From positions 44,384-108,383 of the forward strand of contig DCCG01000015.1 in assembly GCA_002314145.1 (NCBI GenBank): a stretch of 64,000 nt of DNA. Direction: 5' to 3'. This stretch comes from Thalassolituus sp. UBA1087. GTDB lineage: Bacteria > Pseudomonadota > Gammaproteobacteria > Pseudomonadales > Oceanobacteraceae. Shown here one piece after another: positions 25,652-34,313 of the stretch. Positions within the stretch are counted from its first letter, which is position 1; each line of letters opens with the position of its first letter. The notes below the pieces were generated by a model that saw nothing but the letters and a program-made list of their open reading frames with translations, was not told the origin of the DNA and did no database searches. The translations under genes and the position numbers were made by a program.

Positions 25652-26623
25652 TCAGCTTTCGTGATAACGGATCACAGTATCCACTTCATCTTTCGAACCC
25701 ATCACCACAGAAACACGCTGGTGAATACTGGTCGGTTCCACCTGCATAATGTTCTCGAACGCCGTTGACGCTTTACCGCCAGCCTGCTCAATCAACATGC
25801 TCATCGGGTTGCCTTCATACATCAGACGCAACTTGCCCGGCTTTTGCGGTTCGCGGCTGTCGTACGGGTACATGAAAATACCGCCGCGGGTCAGAATACG
25901 GTGGATTTCAGCAACCATGGATGCAATCCAGCGCATGTTATAGCGTTTGCCCAGCGGGCCTTCTTCACCCAGCAGCAGATCGGCGACGTAATTTTTCATC
26001 TCCGGCAGCCAGAAACGCTGGTTCGACATATTAATGGCAAATTCTTTGGTGGTGGCTGGCACGCGGATGTTTTCACGCTGCAGATAAAATTCGCCGACAC
26101 GGGGATCAAGCGTGAAGGAATACACCCCTTTCCCTGTAGTCAGTACCAACAGGGTGGATGGGCCGTACAGCACATAACCAGCGGCGACCTGTTCACGGCC
26201 GCACTGCAGATACGTACTTTCGTAAGTGGGATCATCACCGGGATCAGACTGCAGGACGGAGAAAATGGTGCCCACCGTGACGTTCACATCAATGTTGGAA
26301 GAGCCATCCAGCGGATCAAACAGCACCAGAAATTCGCCATCCGGGTTGCAGGCAACGGCATCGGACTCTTCTTCGCTGGCCAGTCCTTTCACCTGTGGCA
26401 TCGCCCGCAGCGCCTGTTTGATCAGGTTGTTGGCGATGACATCCAGCTTCTTCTGGGATTCGCCCTGAACATTAATCTGCTCGGCACTGCCCAGTACGCC
26501 GGCCAGAGAACCCAGCTGCACTTTATAGGCGATGTCTTTACAGGCGACCATCAGGCCTTCAATAACGGTGACCAGTGCTGGATTATCGCAGTGGTGATCG
26601 AGAAAGTTCCTTAAGCGTTGCAT
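25652..26623 (-). CDS. fbp: Fructose-1,6-bisphosphatase, class 1
   Basis: A 323-residue gluconeogenic enzyme converting fructose-1,6-bisphosphate to fructose-6-phosphate. The metal-binding motif reads LVLFDPLDGSSNIDVNVTVG near residue 105 and EEES is the upstream metal/loop motif near residue 84. RGGIFMYPYD and GKLRLMYEGNPMSMLIEQAGG near residues 250-280 complete the class 1 signature. Full length. It is divergent from mpl across a 168-bp region that holds two copies of a 10-bp palindrome. Confidence 0.96.
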   Translation of the reverse strand: MQRLRNFLDHHCDNPALVTVIEGLMVACKDIAYKVQLGSLAGVLGSAEQINVQGESQKKLDVIANNLIKQALRAMPQVKGLASEEESDAVACNPDGEFLVLFDPLDGSSNIDVNVTVGTIFSVLQSDPGDDPTYESTYLQCGREQVAAGYVLYGPSTLLVLTTGKGVYSFTLDPRVGEFYLQRENIRVPATTKEFAINMSNQRFWLPEMKNYVADLLLGEEGPLGKRYNMRWIASMVAEIHRILTRGGIFMYPYDSREPQKPGKLRLMYEGNPMSMLIEQAGGKASTAFENIMQVEPTSIHQRVSVVMGSKDEVDTVIRYHES

Positions 26624-26720
26624 CTTGATTCCCGGTTAAGCTGTGAGTGGCGAAATAAATTGAAATCAGTGTGGATGTTACCGGAATCTGTGAGGAATTT
26701 CAGCGCCATCCGTGCAAATG

Positions 26721-26747
26721 GCAGGCCTGCGACTTGGGCAGGCCTGC
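26721..26747. repeat. Two copies of the palindrome GCAGGCCTGC
   Basis: Identical 10-bp palindromes at 26721-26730 and 26738-26747 are 17 bases apart start to start and could also pair with each other as a hairpin. They lie in the fbp/mpl divergent region, 45 bases before the mpl ATG. Function unknown. Confidence 0.5.
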
Positions 26748-26791
26748 CCGACACAGTACACTAGCGGCTACAGTATTGAGCGGTAAACACA

Positions 26792-28171
26792 ATGCGCCTG
26801 CACATTTTAGGTATCTGCGGCACCTTTATGGGGTCACTTGCACAACTGGCCAAACAACTCGGGCATGACGTATCCGGCAGTGACGCCGGTGTATATCCTC
26901 CGATGAGCGATCAGCTGGCGGCAGCCGGTATTGAGCTCAGTGAAGGTTTTGATCCTGCTACCATCCCGGAAAATACCGATCTGGTGATTATTGGTAACGC
27001 CATGTCGCGCGGTAATCCGGCGGTGGAATATATCCTCGACCGGGGATTACCTTATATGTCCGGGCCACAATGGCTGGGGCAGATGGTGTTGAATGGCCGC
27101 TGGGTACTGGCGGTTTCCGGTACCCACGGTAAAACCACGACCAGCAGTATGCTGGCCTGGATTCTGGAATACGCGGGCATGAAGCCGGGTTTTCTGATCG
27201 GCGGTGTGCCGCAGAATTTTTCTGTTTCCGCGCGCATCGGCGATTCGCCGTTCTTCGTTATTGAAGCGGATGAGTACGACACCGCATTTTTTGATAAGCG
27301 TTCCAAGTTCGTGCATTACCAGCCACGCACTCTGATTCTGAATAATCTGGAATTTGATCATGCGGATATTTTCCCGGACCTCGCCGCGATTGAACGCCAG
27401 TTCCATTATATGATCCGCACCGTGCCGTCCACCGGGCAGCTGGTATTGCCCGCCGGCGAAGAAGCCCTGGAGCGGGTGCTGGCGCAGGGCTGCTGGACAC
27501 CGGCGGTCAGGTTTTCAGAGCAGCCGGGAGAAGACTGGCAATGGACCCTGGAAGCCGCTGATGCCTCGGTATTCCGTATCACGAATGCCAGCGCTGACAT
27601 TTCCGCCACCGTGAGCTGGCAGCTGACCGGCCTGCATAATGTCCGTAATGCTGTGGCCGCTATGCTGGCGGCCCGCCATGTCGGGGTTGAACCTCAGATC
27701 GCGGCAGAAGCATTAGGGCAGTTTGCATCCGTCAAACGGCGCATGGAACGGGTGGCTGATCATCACGGGATCTGCGTGTATGACGATTTTGCCCATCATC
27801 CCACCGCCATCGCCACCACGTTACAGGGAGCGAAAAAACGCATGCAGGCGGAAAACACCGGCGGGCGTATTCTGGCGGTGCTGGAACCGCGCTCCAACAC
27901 CATGAAACTGGGCATCCATAAGCATGAGCTGGCGGCCAGCGTCGATGATGCTGACGTGGTGTTCTGGTTTCAGCCGGACAATATGGACTGGTCACTGAAT
28001 GACGTTGCCGCCGCCGGACGATCTCCCGCACAGGTGTTCACAGATCATGAAAGCCTGTTGGCTGCTGTGTTAAAACAGGCACAGCCGGGTGATCATATTA
28101 TTGTTATGTCGAATGGTGGGTTTGCCGCGATGCCTGAACGAATAGCCACTGCACTGCAGGGGACGTATTAA
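26792..28171 (+). CDS. mpl: UDP-N-acetylmuramate:L-alanyl-gamma-D-glutamyl-meso-diaminopimelate ligase
   Basis: A 459-residue Mur-ligase family enzyme that recycles cell-wall tripeptide by joining it to UDP-MurNAc. The start MRLHILGICGTFMGSLAQLA is the Mpl version of the Rossmann loop; the ATP-binding loop is VSGTHGKTTTSSMLAW near residue 108; FVIEADEYDTAFFDKRSKF near residue 150 and NNLEFDHADIF near residue 180 are typical of Mpl. Full length. Its stop overlaps the ubiX start by one base (TAATG), a pairing also common in pseudomonads. Confidence 0.96.
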   Translation: MRLHILGICGTFMGSLAQLAKQLGHDVSGSDAGVYPPMSDQLAAAGIELSEGFDPATIPENTDLVIIGNAMSRGNPAVEYILDRGLPYMSGPQWLGQMVLNGRWVLAVSGTHGKTTTSSMLAWILEYAGMKPGFLIGGVPQNFSVSARIGDSPFFVIEADEYDTAFFDKRSKFVHYQPRTLILNNLEFDHADIFPDLAAIERQFHYMIRTVPSTGQLVLPAGEEALERVLAQGCWTPAVRFSEQPGEDWQWTLEAADASVFRITNASADISATVSWQLTGLHNVRNAVAAMLAARHVGVEPQIAAEALGQFASVKRRMERVADHHGICVYDDFAHHPTAIATTLQGAKKRMQAENTGGRILAVLEPRSNTMKLGIHKHELAASVDDADVVFWFQPDNMDWSLNDVAAAGRSPAQVFTDHESLLAAVLKQAQPGDHIIVMSNGGFAAMPERIATALQGTY

Positions 28172-28797
28172 TGCAGGAACGTATCTGTGTCGCCGTGACA
28201 GGCGCATCCGGCAGTCCGTATGCACTGCGTCTGACGCAGGTGCTGCTGGCGGCCGGAAAATCCGTGGATATGATTATATCCAAAGCTGCACAGCTGGTGA
28301 TTGCGACCGAAACAGATCTGTCCGTTCCCGGTAATGCCCGGGCGCAGGCGGATATGTTGCAGCAATATTTTCAGGTTGATGGCGAGCGGCTGCGTGTATT
28401 TGGTCGTGAAGACTGGATGGCGCCCTGGGCCTCAGGTTCCGGTCAACCCGGTCCGGTCGTGATCTGCCCCTGCAGCACAGGGACGCTGTCAGCCATTGCT
28501 ACCGGCGCCAGTAATAACCTGACTGAACGGGCAGCGGATGTGGCGCTGAAGGAGCGCCGTCAGCTGATACTGGTACCGCGCGAAGCGCCATATTCTGAAA
28601 TACATTTACAGAATATGCTCACTTTAACCCGGATGGGCGCGGTGATATTACCGGCCAGTCCGGGGTTTTATCACCGGCCACAAAGCATTCAGGATATGAT
28701 TGATTTTATCGTCGCCCGTATCCTGAATCAGCTGAATATTGAGCAATCGCTGATGCCCGCATGGGGAAAAGACGCAGGCAATGCTGAGGCGGAATAA
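28171..28797 (+). CDS. ubiX: Flavin prenyltransferase
   Basis: A 208-residue UbiX/Pad1-type enzyme that prenylates FMN to make the cofactor of UbiD decarboxylases, needed for ubiquinone synthesis. The flavin-binding start ICVAVTGASGSPYALRL, the CPCSTGTLSAIATGASNNL stretch near residue 105 and LVPREAPYSEIHLQNML near residue 130 are the family signatures. It overlaps mpl by one base and a small gene follows closely, so it is part of a short operon. Confidence 0.95.
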   Translation: MQERICVAVTGASGSPYALRLTQVLLAAGKSVDMIISKAAQLVIATETDLSVPGNARAQADMLQQYFQVDGERLRVFGREDWMAPWASGSGQPGPVVICPCSTGTLSAIATGASNNLTERAADVALKERRQLILVPREAPYSEIHLQNMLTLTRMGAVILPASPGFYHRPQSIQDMIDFIVARILNQLNIEQSLMPAWGKDAGNAEAE

Positions 28798-28834
28798 AAA
28801 ATTTATCGTTAAATCACTTGTTGGGGAAAACCTG

Positions 28835-29197
28835 ATGTCGCAAGAAAACAAGGCAGAAAATCAGACAGAAAAACCAGATCTGGTGAAATACATCGGCCTC
28901 GGTTTTTTAGCCGGGCTGGTCGTTGCCGTATTAACGCTGGAGTACTATGGCTACATCAGACATTCGACGAAAGAAGACGCTCAGGTGGTGGAAGAAATGC
29001 GGCTGATTTCTCTGAACACCCAGGAAGAAATCAAAGTGTCTCCCAAAGACTCCGGCAAAGAAGCATTCTGTGTGAACGGCTATCTGCTGCTGCGCCCGCA
29101 AAATGGCAAAAATGTAGCAGGTGTACTGGTGGATAAGAAAAACCGCGGTATTCATTGTGAAGTCAACATGATGCCGACGCATGAAATAAAAGAATAA
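28835..29197 (+). CDS. Small membrane-anchored protein of unknown function
   Basis: A 120-residue protein with a charged 25-residue N terminus, one transmembrane segment (about residues 26-45, YIGLGFLAGLVVAVLTL) and a ~75-residue region likely in the periplasm containing two Cys residues (EAFCVNGYLLL and GIHCEVNMM) that could form a disulfide. The start at 28835 has GGGGAA upstream; the frame opens earlier inside ubiX. It follows ubiX by 37 bp and precedes the repeat-rich secreted protein by 33 bp. Not recognised. Confidence 0.7.
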   Translation: MSQENKAENQTEKPDLVKYIGLGFLAGLVVAVLTLEYYGYIRHSTKEDAQVVEEMRLISLNTQEEIKVSPKDSGKEAFCVNGYLLLRPQNGKNVAGVLVDKKNRGIHCEVNMMPTHEIKE

Positions 29198-29230
29198 TCA
29201 CCGTTAACTGTCAGCAGAAGAAAAATATTT

Positions 29231-31753
29231 ATGTTCCCGCCATCGTCGTTCCTGCGCAATAAGGTTGCCGTTGCCTGTTGCCGCACAGGCTTATTCAGCG
29301 CTGCACTCCTGCTCAGCAGTTCACTGGTCTTTCCGGTTCAGGCAGAGATCAGTGATATTGATAATGATGGGGTTGCTGATCATCTGGATACCGACCGTGA
29401 CGGTGACGGGCTGTCGAATTTTCTCGAGCAGAGTGCCGGCACGGATCCGGATCGTGCAGATCAGTCCGATGCGGATGGCGATGGCATTCCCGACAGTATC
29501 GATGAAGACCGGGATAACGATGGCATCGTTAATCAGAAAGACGATTTTCCTTACGATGCCAGCGAATGGCTCGACAGTGATCATGACGGCGTGGGTGATA
29601 ACGCCGACAAAGATAATGATAACGATGGCATTCTTAACCGTTTTGAACAGCAGCTGGGCTACGACCCGCTGAATCCGGATTCCGTGCCGGCGGATGCCGA
29701 TGGCGATGGCTGGCCGGATGCGCTGGATCAGGATATGGACGGCGACGGGCATGATAACCAGAGCGATGCTTTCCCGCTGGACCCTTATGAGCAGGATGAT
29801 ATGGATGGTGACGGCATTGGCGATAAAACCGATGACGACATCGACGGTGATGGCATCAGTAATGACATGGAACGCCGCGCCGGTACTGACCCGCTGAATC
29901 CGGATTCCGTGCCGGGTGATCTCGACCGCGATGGTCTGCCGGATACGCTGGATGATGATGTCGACGGTGACGGTGTGGAAAACAGCCGTGACCAGTACCC
30001 GCGTAACCCCGGCGAATATGCCGACACCGACCAGGACGGGCTGCCTGATAATCAGGACCCGGATGCGGATAACGATGGCATTCCCAACGTCTTTGAAATC
30101 CATCTGGGTACGGACCCGCTGGACCCGGACAGCCGTCCGCCGGATGCCGACAGAGATAATATGCCGGATGCCTTTGATACTGACCGTGACGGCGATGGCT
30201 ATGACAATAAAGCCGATGCATTTCCGGATGATCCACAGGAGTGGCGCGATACCGACGGCGATGGCATTGGTGATAATGCCGACCCGGATCGTGACAATGA
30301 CGGCTTCGATAATGAAGTTGAGGAACTGGCAGGCAGTGACGACCTCGATCCGTTAAGCGTACCGCAGGATATGGACAAAGACGGTCTTGCCGATGTCATC
30401 GATCCGGATATGGATGGTGATGGGGTTGCCAATGAGCGTGATGCTTTCCCGCGTGATCCGCTGGAGTGGCAGGATTACGATGGCGATGGCATCGGTGATA
30501 ACCAGGACCCGGATCAGGATAACGACGGCATCAATAATCTCTACGAGCGCCAGCTTGGGTTTAATCCTCTGGATGAAACCAGTGTTCCGGAAGATCTGGA
30601 TGATGATGGTATCCCCGACGCACTGGACAGCGACATCGACGGTGATGGCTTTGGCAACGCCATGGACAGATTCCCGCTGAATCCGCTGGAATGGCATGAC
30701 CTGGATGGCGATCACACCGGAGACAACAGCGATGACGATGTCGACGGTGACGGTATCAGTAATGAATATGAACTGTTGGCTGGCACTGATCCGCGCAACG
30801 CCGCCTCGGTGCCCCCCGACCTTGATCAGGACGGCATCCCGGATGGGCTGGATGACGACATGGATGGCGATGGCTATGTTAATGACACGGATGCCTTCCC
30901 GGCCGATAACAATGAATGGGCGGATCTGGACACTGACGGTATCGGTGATAATGCCGATGAAGACCGTGATGGTGATGGTATCCGCAACGATCACGAGGCC
31001 GCGCTGGGCTTTGATCCGGATGATCCCTTCAGTACCCCGCCGGATCTGGATGACGATACCATCCCGGATGCGATGGATGATGATATCGACGGCGATGGCG
31101 TGCTGAACGAGCAGGATGTATTCCCGCAGGACCCGGCCGAGTGGGCGGATCTGGATGGTGATGGTATCGGCGATAACCGTGATGATGACATCGATGGCGA
31201 CGGCATCAGCAATCATTATGAAGACGCTGCCGGTACCGATCCGGCAGACGCCGCTTCGGTGCCGCCGGATATGGACGGTGACGGTATTCCGGATTCCCTC
31301 GATGACGACCGTGATGGTGACGGCGTCAGCAATCAGACGGATGTCTTCCCGGATGATCCCCGCGAATGGGCGGATCTGGACGGTGACGGCCGCGGAGATA
31401 ACCAGGATCCGGACCGCGACGGCGACGGTTTCAGCAACCGCGCCGAAGAGGCTGACGGTACCGACAGCTGGTCAAAAGCCAGTTTTCCTGACCATGAGGG
31501 GCCGGTGGTCGATTTCATCAAATGGATTGATGGACCGGCGTTACAGGGAATGGTTTATGATGATGGCATGGGCGTTTCCGGCGTCTGGCTGAACAGCCCG
31601 GACGGTGATATCTGCCGGGGCAATCTGGTATATACCGGCCACTTCCGCATTGATTGCCCGCCCATGAAGAATGCATCACGCTGGCAGCTGGTGGCAGAAG
31701 ACAACGCCGGTAACCAGACAATTCAATGGGTAACTATTCCGCATGCTGATTGA
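29231..31753 (+). CDS. Secreted protein with thrombospondin type 3-like calcium-binding repeats
   Basis: An 840-residue exported, very acidic protein. The signal peptide ends at VQA (residue 38). Residues 50-722 are nine head-to-tail units, the first of 73 and the next eight of exactly 75 residues, with a truncated tenth. Each unit has the pattern DN-D-D-D-DG--N--E---GTDP----SVP-D-D-DG-PD--D-D-DGDG--N--DAFP-DP-EW-D-DGDGIG, that is, thrombospondin type 3/EF-like Asp loops that bind calcium. A C-terminal ~85-residue beta domain (VVDFIKWIDGPALQGMVYDD, two Cys) follows. It has no membrane anchor and no sorting motif that I recognise. It is probably extracellular or surface-bound, with a role in adhesion or calcium-dependent structure inferred only. 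The next gene overlaps its 3' end. Confidence 0.85.
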   Translation: MFPPSSFLRNKVAVACCRTGLFSAALLLSSSLVFPVQAEISDIDNDGVADHLDTDRDGDGLSNFLEQSAGTDPDRADQSDADGDGIPDSIDEDRDNDGIVNQKDDFPYDASEWLDSDHDGVGDNADKDNDNDGILNRFEQQLGYDPLNPDSVPADADGDGWPDALDQDMDGDGHDNQSDAFPLDPYEQDDMDGDGIGDKTDDDIDGDGISNDMERRAGTDPLNPDSVPGDLDRDGLPDTLDDDVDGDGVENSRDQYPRNPGEYADTDQDGLPDNQDPDADNDGIPNVFEIHLGTDPLDPDSRPPDADRDNMPDAFDTDRDGDGYDNKADAFPDDPQEWRDTDGDGIGDNADPDRDNDGFDNEVEELAGSDDLDPLSVPQDMDKDGLADVIDPDMDGDGVANERDAFPRDPLEWQDYDGDGIGDNQDPDQDNDGINNLYERQLGFNPLDETSVPEDLDDDGIPDALDSDIDGDGFGNAMDRFPLNPLEWHDLDGDHTGDNSDDDVDGDGISNEYELLAGTDPRNAASVPPDLDQDGIPDGLDDDMDGDGYVNDTDAFPADNNEWADLDTDGIGDNADEDRDGDGIRNDHEAALGFDPDDPFSTPPDLDDDTIPDAMDDDIDGDGVLNEQDVFPQDPAEWADLDGDGIGDNRDDDIDGDGISNHYEDAAGTDPADAASVPPDMDGDGIPDSLDDDRDGDGVSNQTDVFPDDPREWADLDGDGRGDNQDPDRDGDGFSNRAEEADGTDSWSKASFPDHEGPVVDFIKWIDGPALQGMVYDDGMGVSGVWLNSPDGDICRGNLVYTGHFRIDCPPMKNASRWQLVAEDNAGNQTIQWVTIPHAD
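29378..31396 (+). repeat. Nine tandem ~225-bp coding repeats
   Basis: The units are periodic at 225 bp (75 codons) without indels after the first, which is 219 bp. Amino-acid Asp/Gly positions are kept while other residues and codons differ, so the array is old and under protein-level selection rather than freshly expanded. Confidence 0.85.
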
Positions 31754-32114
31754 AAACACTTCGGACCTGATCCGTCAGGTCACGTCTTTAACCTTAGCCA
31801 GTGGTATTCCGGCAGAAGCCGCCAGTCTGATCAACGACACTGTGCTGGTCATCACGGCGGATACGCTGGCCCTGTATCGCACGCTGGAGCAGGTCGGTGA
31901 CCCGCTGGGAAATGGTCTGATCCGCAGCGTGTCACTGGACACGCCGCTGGAGGCGGATGACGGGCACTTTATCCGTGAACACCGCGCCGGTTATGTTGGG
32001 CTGTGTGACGGCGCGGTGCTGCTGATTACCCTGAACGATGTTCAGCTGTTCAGCAGCAAAGAGGATGCGCTGCACAACCGCAACGAACGTTTGCGCCTGT
32101 CACTGGCGCTGTAA
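31743..32114 (+). CDS. Hypothetical protein
   Basis: A 123-residue, mildly acidic soluble protein without signal peptide or membrane segment. The ATG overlaps the end of the repeat-protein gene by 11 bp, which points to translational coupling. An amphipathic N-terminal helix (LIRQVTSLTLASGIPAEAAS) leads into alternating strand and helix segments. Not recognised. It ends 6 bp before the convergent PEBP gene, with no terminator between them. Confidence 0.6.
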   Translation: MLIENTSDLIRQVTSLTLASGIPAEAASLINDTVLVITADTLALYRTLEQVGDPLGNGLIRSVSLDTPLEADDGHFIREHRAGYVGLCDGAVLLITLNDVQLFSSKEDALHNRNERLRLSLAL

Positions 32115-32120
32115 GCGGGC

Positions 32121-32657
32121 TCAGCGCTGGTAAAGGCCTTCCAGGCGTGCTTTGCCGAGCGCATGAGCATGCAGGTAGAAACCAACCAGTGCGCCGGAAC
32201 TGTCGGCCGGCAGGTCGAGCGTTTCGGTATTCAGGGCGAATACCGTGAACTGATAGCGGTGCGCATCGTCCCCGGCCGGCGGGCAGGCGCCACCGAACCC
32301 TGTTGAACCATAATCGGTGCGGCTTTCTGTAACGCCTTCCGGCATATTACTGCCACTGGCGCCTGTGTCGATGCTGTTAACACTGGCGGGAATATTAAAC
32401 GCGACCCAGTGCCACCATCCGCTGCCGGTCGGTGCGTCCGGATCATAGGCGGTGATGGCGAAACTTTTGGTGCCTTGCGGGGCATCCTGCCAGCTCAGTT
32501 GCGGTGACAGATTATCGCCTTCACAGCCAAAGCCATTATAAACCTGTTCACTGGCCATCATTTCACCGTCCCGGATATCCTGGCTGGTGACGCGGAAATC
32601 GGCCAGTGCCGGTGTGGATATCAGACTGGTGGCGAGTATAAAAGCGGCGTATTTCAT
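32121..32657 (-). CDS. YbhB/YbcL-family (PEBP, Raf kinase inhibitor-like) protein, exported
   Basis: A 178-residue phosphatidylethanolamine-binding-protein fold. A signal peptide ends at PALA (residue 19). The family ligand-pocket motifs are present: YNGFGCEGDNLSPQLSW near residue 41, FAITAYDPDAPTGSGWWHWV near residue 68 and GACPPAGDDAHRYQFTVFAL near residue 125. Bacterial members are periplasmic or cytoplasmic with poorly known roles. Stands alone between convergent and same-strand genes. Confidence 0.9.
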   Translation of the reverse strand: MKYAAFILATSLISTPALADFRVTSQDIRDGEMMASEQVYNGFGCEGDNLSPQLSWQDAPQGTKSFAITAYDPDAPTGSGWWHWVAFNIPASVNSIDTGASGSNMPEGVTESRTDYGSTGFGGACPPAGDDAHRYQFTVFALNTETLDLPADSSGALVGFYLHAHALGKARLEGLYQR

Positions 32658-32764
32658 TGGACCTTCCCTGTATTTACGGAGTGAAATACAAGCATAAGTC
32701 AGACTCCATGACAGTTATATAACCGCCGCCGGAGTCTGTTTCCGCTTTGTGAACGGACGAACGT

Positions 32765-34132
32765 TCAGAGTGCCCAGCGCAGACCAGCGGCGTAAGAATT
32801 CACCTGAGTGGTCACTTCCCCTTCCAGAGCGGAGGCCGAGGTTGTCAGGTCGTTCTGGTCAATATCCCGTGTCTGTTCAAACGTATGCTGCAGGCCAACA
32901 TCCAGTGTCAGTTCTTCATTCAGGGCATAGCTCATACCCAGCGAAACCGCCTGATAATCATCGAACGCGAAATCGACTTTGGCGTTTTCGTCTTCAATCG
33001 GGGTTTTATCCACGGCCATACCGGCACGTAACGTCAGTGCCGGCATGACCTGCCAGCTGGCCCCGATAGCAATACGCTGGGATTCTGTCCAGTCGTATAC
33101 CTGGGGCGCTTCAGCCAGTGTTGCGACCACCGCATTCCGCGAACGGACTTTGACTTCGTCATAGCGTGACCAGCGCGTCCAGGAATAATCCGCCTGCACT
33201 GCGACACTGCCAAAACGGTGGAAATAACTCAGGCTGGCGGTTTCCGGTGTGGTCAGTGAAACCTTGCCGTCAGCTTTGGTATCCGCCAGACCGGCAAGCC
33301 CGGTAAAGCCGGCAGCACTGGCGGGGAAGGTAACTTCGGCATTGCCGGATAAGGTATGGGCAATGCGCGAGCGATAATTAATGCCGAGGCGGCTTTGCGG
33401 CGTGAATTCAATCAGGGTACCCAGGGCGAAACCGTAGGCCATGTTATGGCCTTCCATCTCGAAATAGCCGTCATAGGTGGTGTTGCCCAGTTCCGAGCTG
33501 TCGACGCCGACCGCTGTGCAGGTTCCGGCGGGCAGCTCGCCCGAGGCCTCCGCACCAAGACACAGCGCCAGGGTATTCACTGCCACGGCGGTTTTGGCAT
33601 TCACATATTGAGCGATGAAACTGCCGCCGATGCTGACCTTGTCGTTCAGCCGCATTGCCAGCGCAAAGCCGGCATCGATACCGGTGATTTCACTTTCTGA
33701 GGCCTGATAGCGGGTCACAGAATCTTTGCCGAAATCCGTGCCGGTCGCGTATGGCGCATTCATATATACGCCCATTTTGAAGCCGTCACTGAGTTCCCGC
33801 ACCATATAAACGCTGGGCAGCATATCCAGGCTGTCCGCTTCGGCATCTTTACCGTTAATCGGTGCGCCGCCGAGGGTGGTGGCGTCGCCGTCAAAGGATG
33901 AGGAAAAATCCACCGCCGCGATGTTGAAAACAATTTCATCGTTCAGCAGTGTCATTGCGGCCGGGCCATAGAAGGCGGTGGATGCGTCGCTGGCCGAGGC
34001 GCTGCCGCCGGAAAATGCATCGCCCAGACGCAGGGCAGACTGCTCATCTACGTAGTATCCCTGTGCCATCAGCTGGCTGGATACCAGCATGCTGATGACT
34101 GTTACGGCCCCCGTCAGTATGGATTTTTTCAT
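32765..34132 (-). CDS. FadL/OmpP1-family outer membrane hydrocarbon or fatty-acid transporter
   Basis: A 455-residue outer-membrane barrel of the FadL/TodX family, for diffusion of long-chain fatty acids or hydrocarbons. The signal peptide ends MAQ (residue ~23). The plug-like N terminus SALRLGDAFSGGSASASDASTAFYGPAAM is the family hallmark (NPA-type motif replaced by GPA). It ends with an aromatic-containing strand (AAGLRWAL). The start at 34132 is set by AGGAG nine bases upstream; the longer frame upstream is non-coding. Together with the FadE genes it fits a lipid- or alkane-using marine lifestyle. Confidence 0.9.
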   Translation of the reverse strand: MKKSILTGAVTVISMLVSSQLMAQGYYVDEQSALRLGDAFSGGSASASDASTAFYGPAAMTLLNDEIVFNIAAVDFSSSFDGDATTLGGAPINGKDAEADSLDMLPSVYMVRELSDGFKMGVYMNAPYATGTDFGKDSVTRYQASESEITGIDAGFALAMRLNDKVSIGGSFIAQYVNAKTAVAVNTLALCLGAEASGELPAGTCTAVGVDSSELGNTTYDGYFEMEGHNMAYGFALGTLIEFTPQSRLGINYRSRIAHTLSGNAEVTFPASAAGFTGLAGLADTKADGKVSLTTPETASLSYFHRFGSVAVQADYSWTRWSRYDEVKVRSRNAVVATLAEAPQVYDWTESQRIAIGASWQVMPALTLRAGMAVDKTPIEDENAKVDFAFDDYQAVSLGMSYALNEELTLDVGLQHTFEQTRDIDQNDLTTSASALEGEVTTQVNSYAAGLRWAL

Positions 34133-34313
34133 TCTTTTCTCCTGCCCCGCATAGGCGTGGTTGTTATACTTTTGGTACTTACGTTCAGGAATAAAAGTAC
34201 AGAAAAGGCACAATCCTGCCAACAGAAAATATCGGATTCGCGGAAATCGGCATCTTTGGCCCATCCGGAGTTATGCAATCCGCTGCCAGACGGGCGTTCT
34301 GGCATGCCCGGTG

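Noticed and set aside
29321..31216. Long minus-strand open frames (260 and 287 codons) inside the calcium-repeat gene
   Set aside because: They are Ile/Val-rich mirror images of GAT/GAC-rich repeats and have no start signal or domain.
29378..31396. Tandem repeats as a possible CRISPR or satellite array
   Set aside because: The 225-bp units are in-frame protein repeats with diverged bases; there are no identical repeats with unique spacers.
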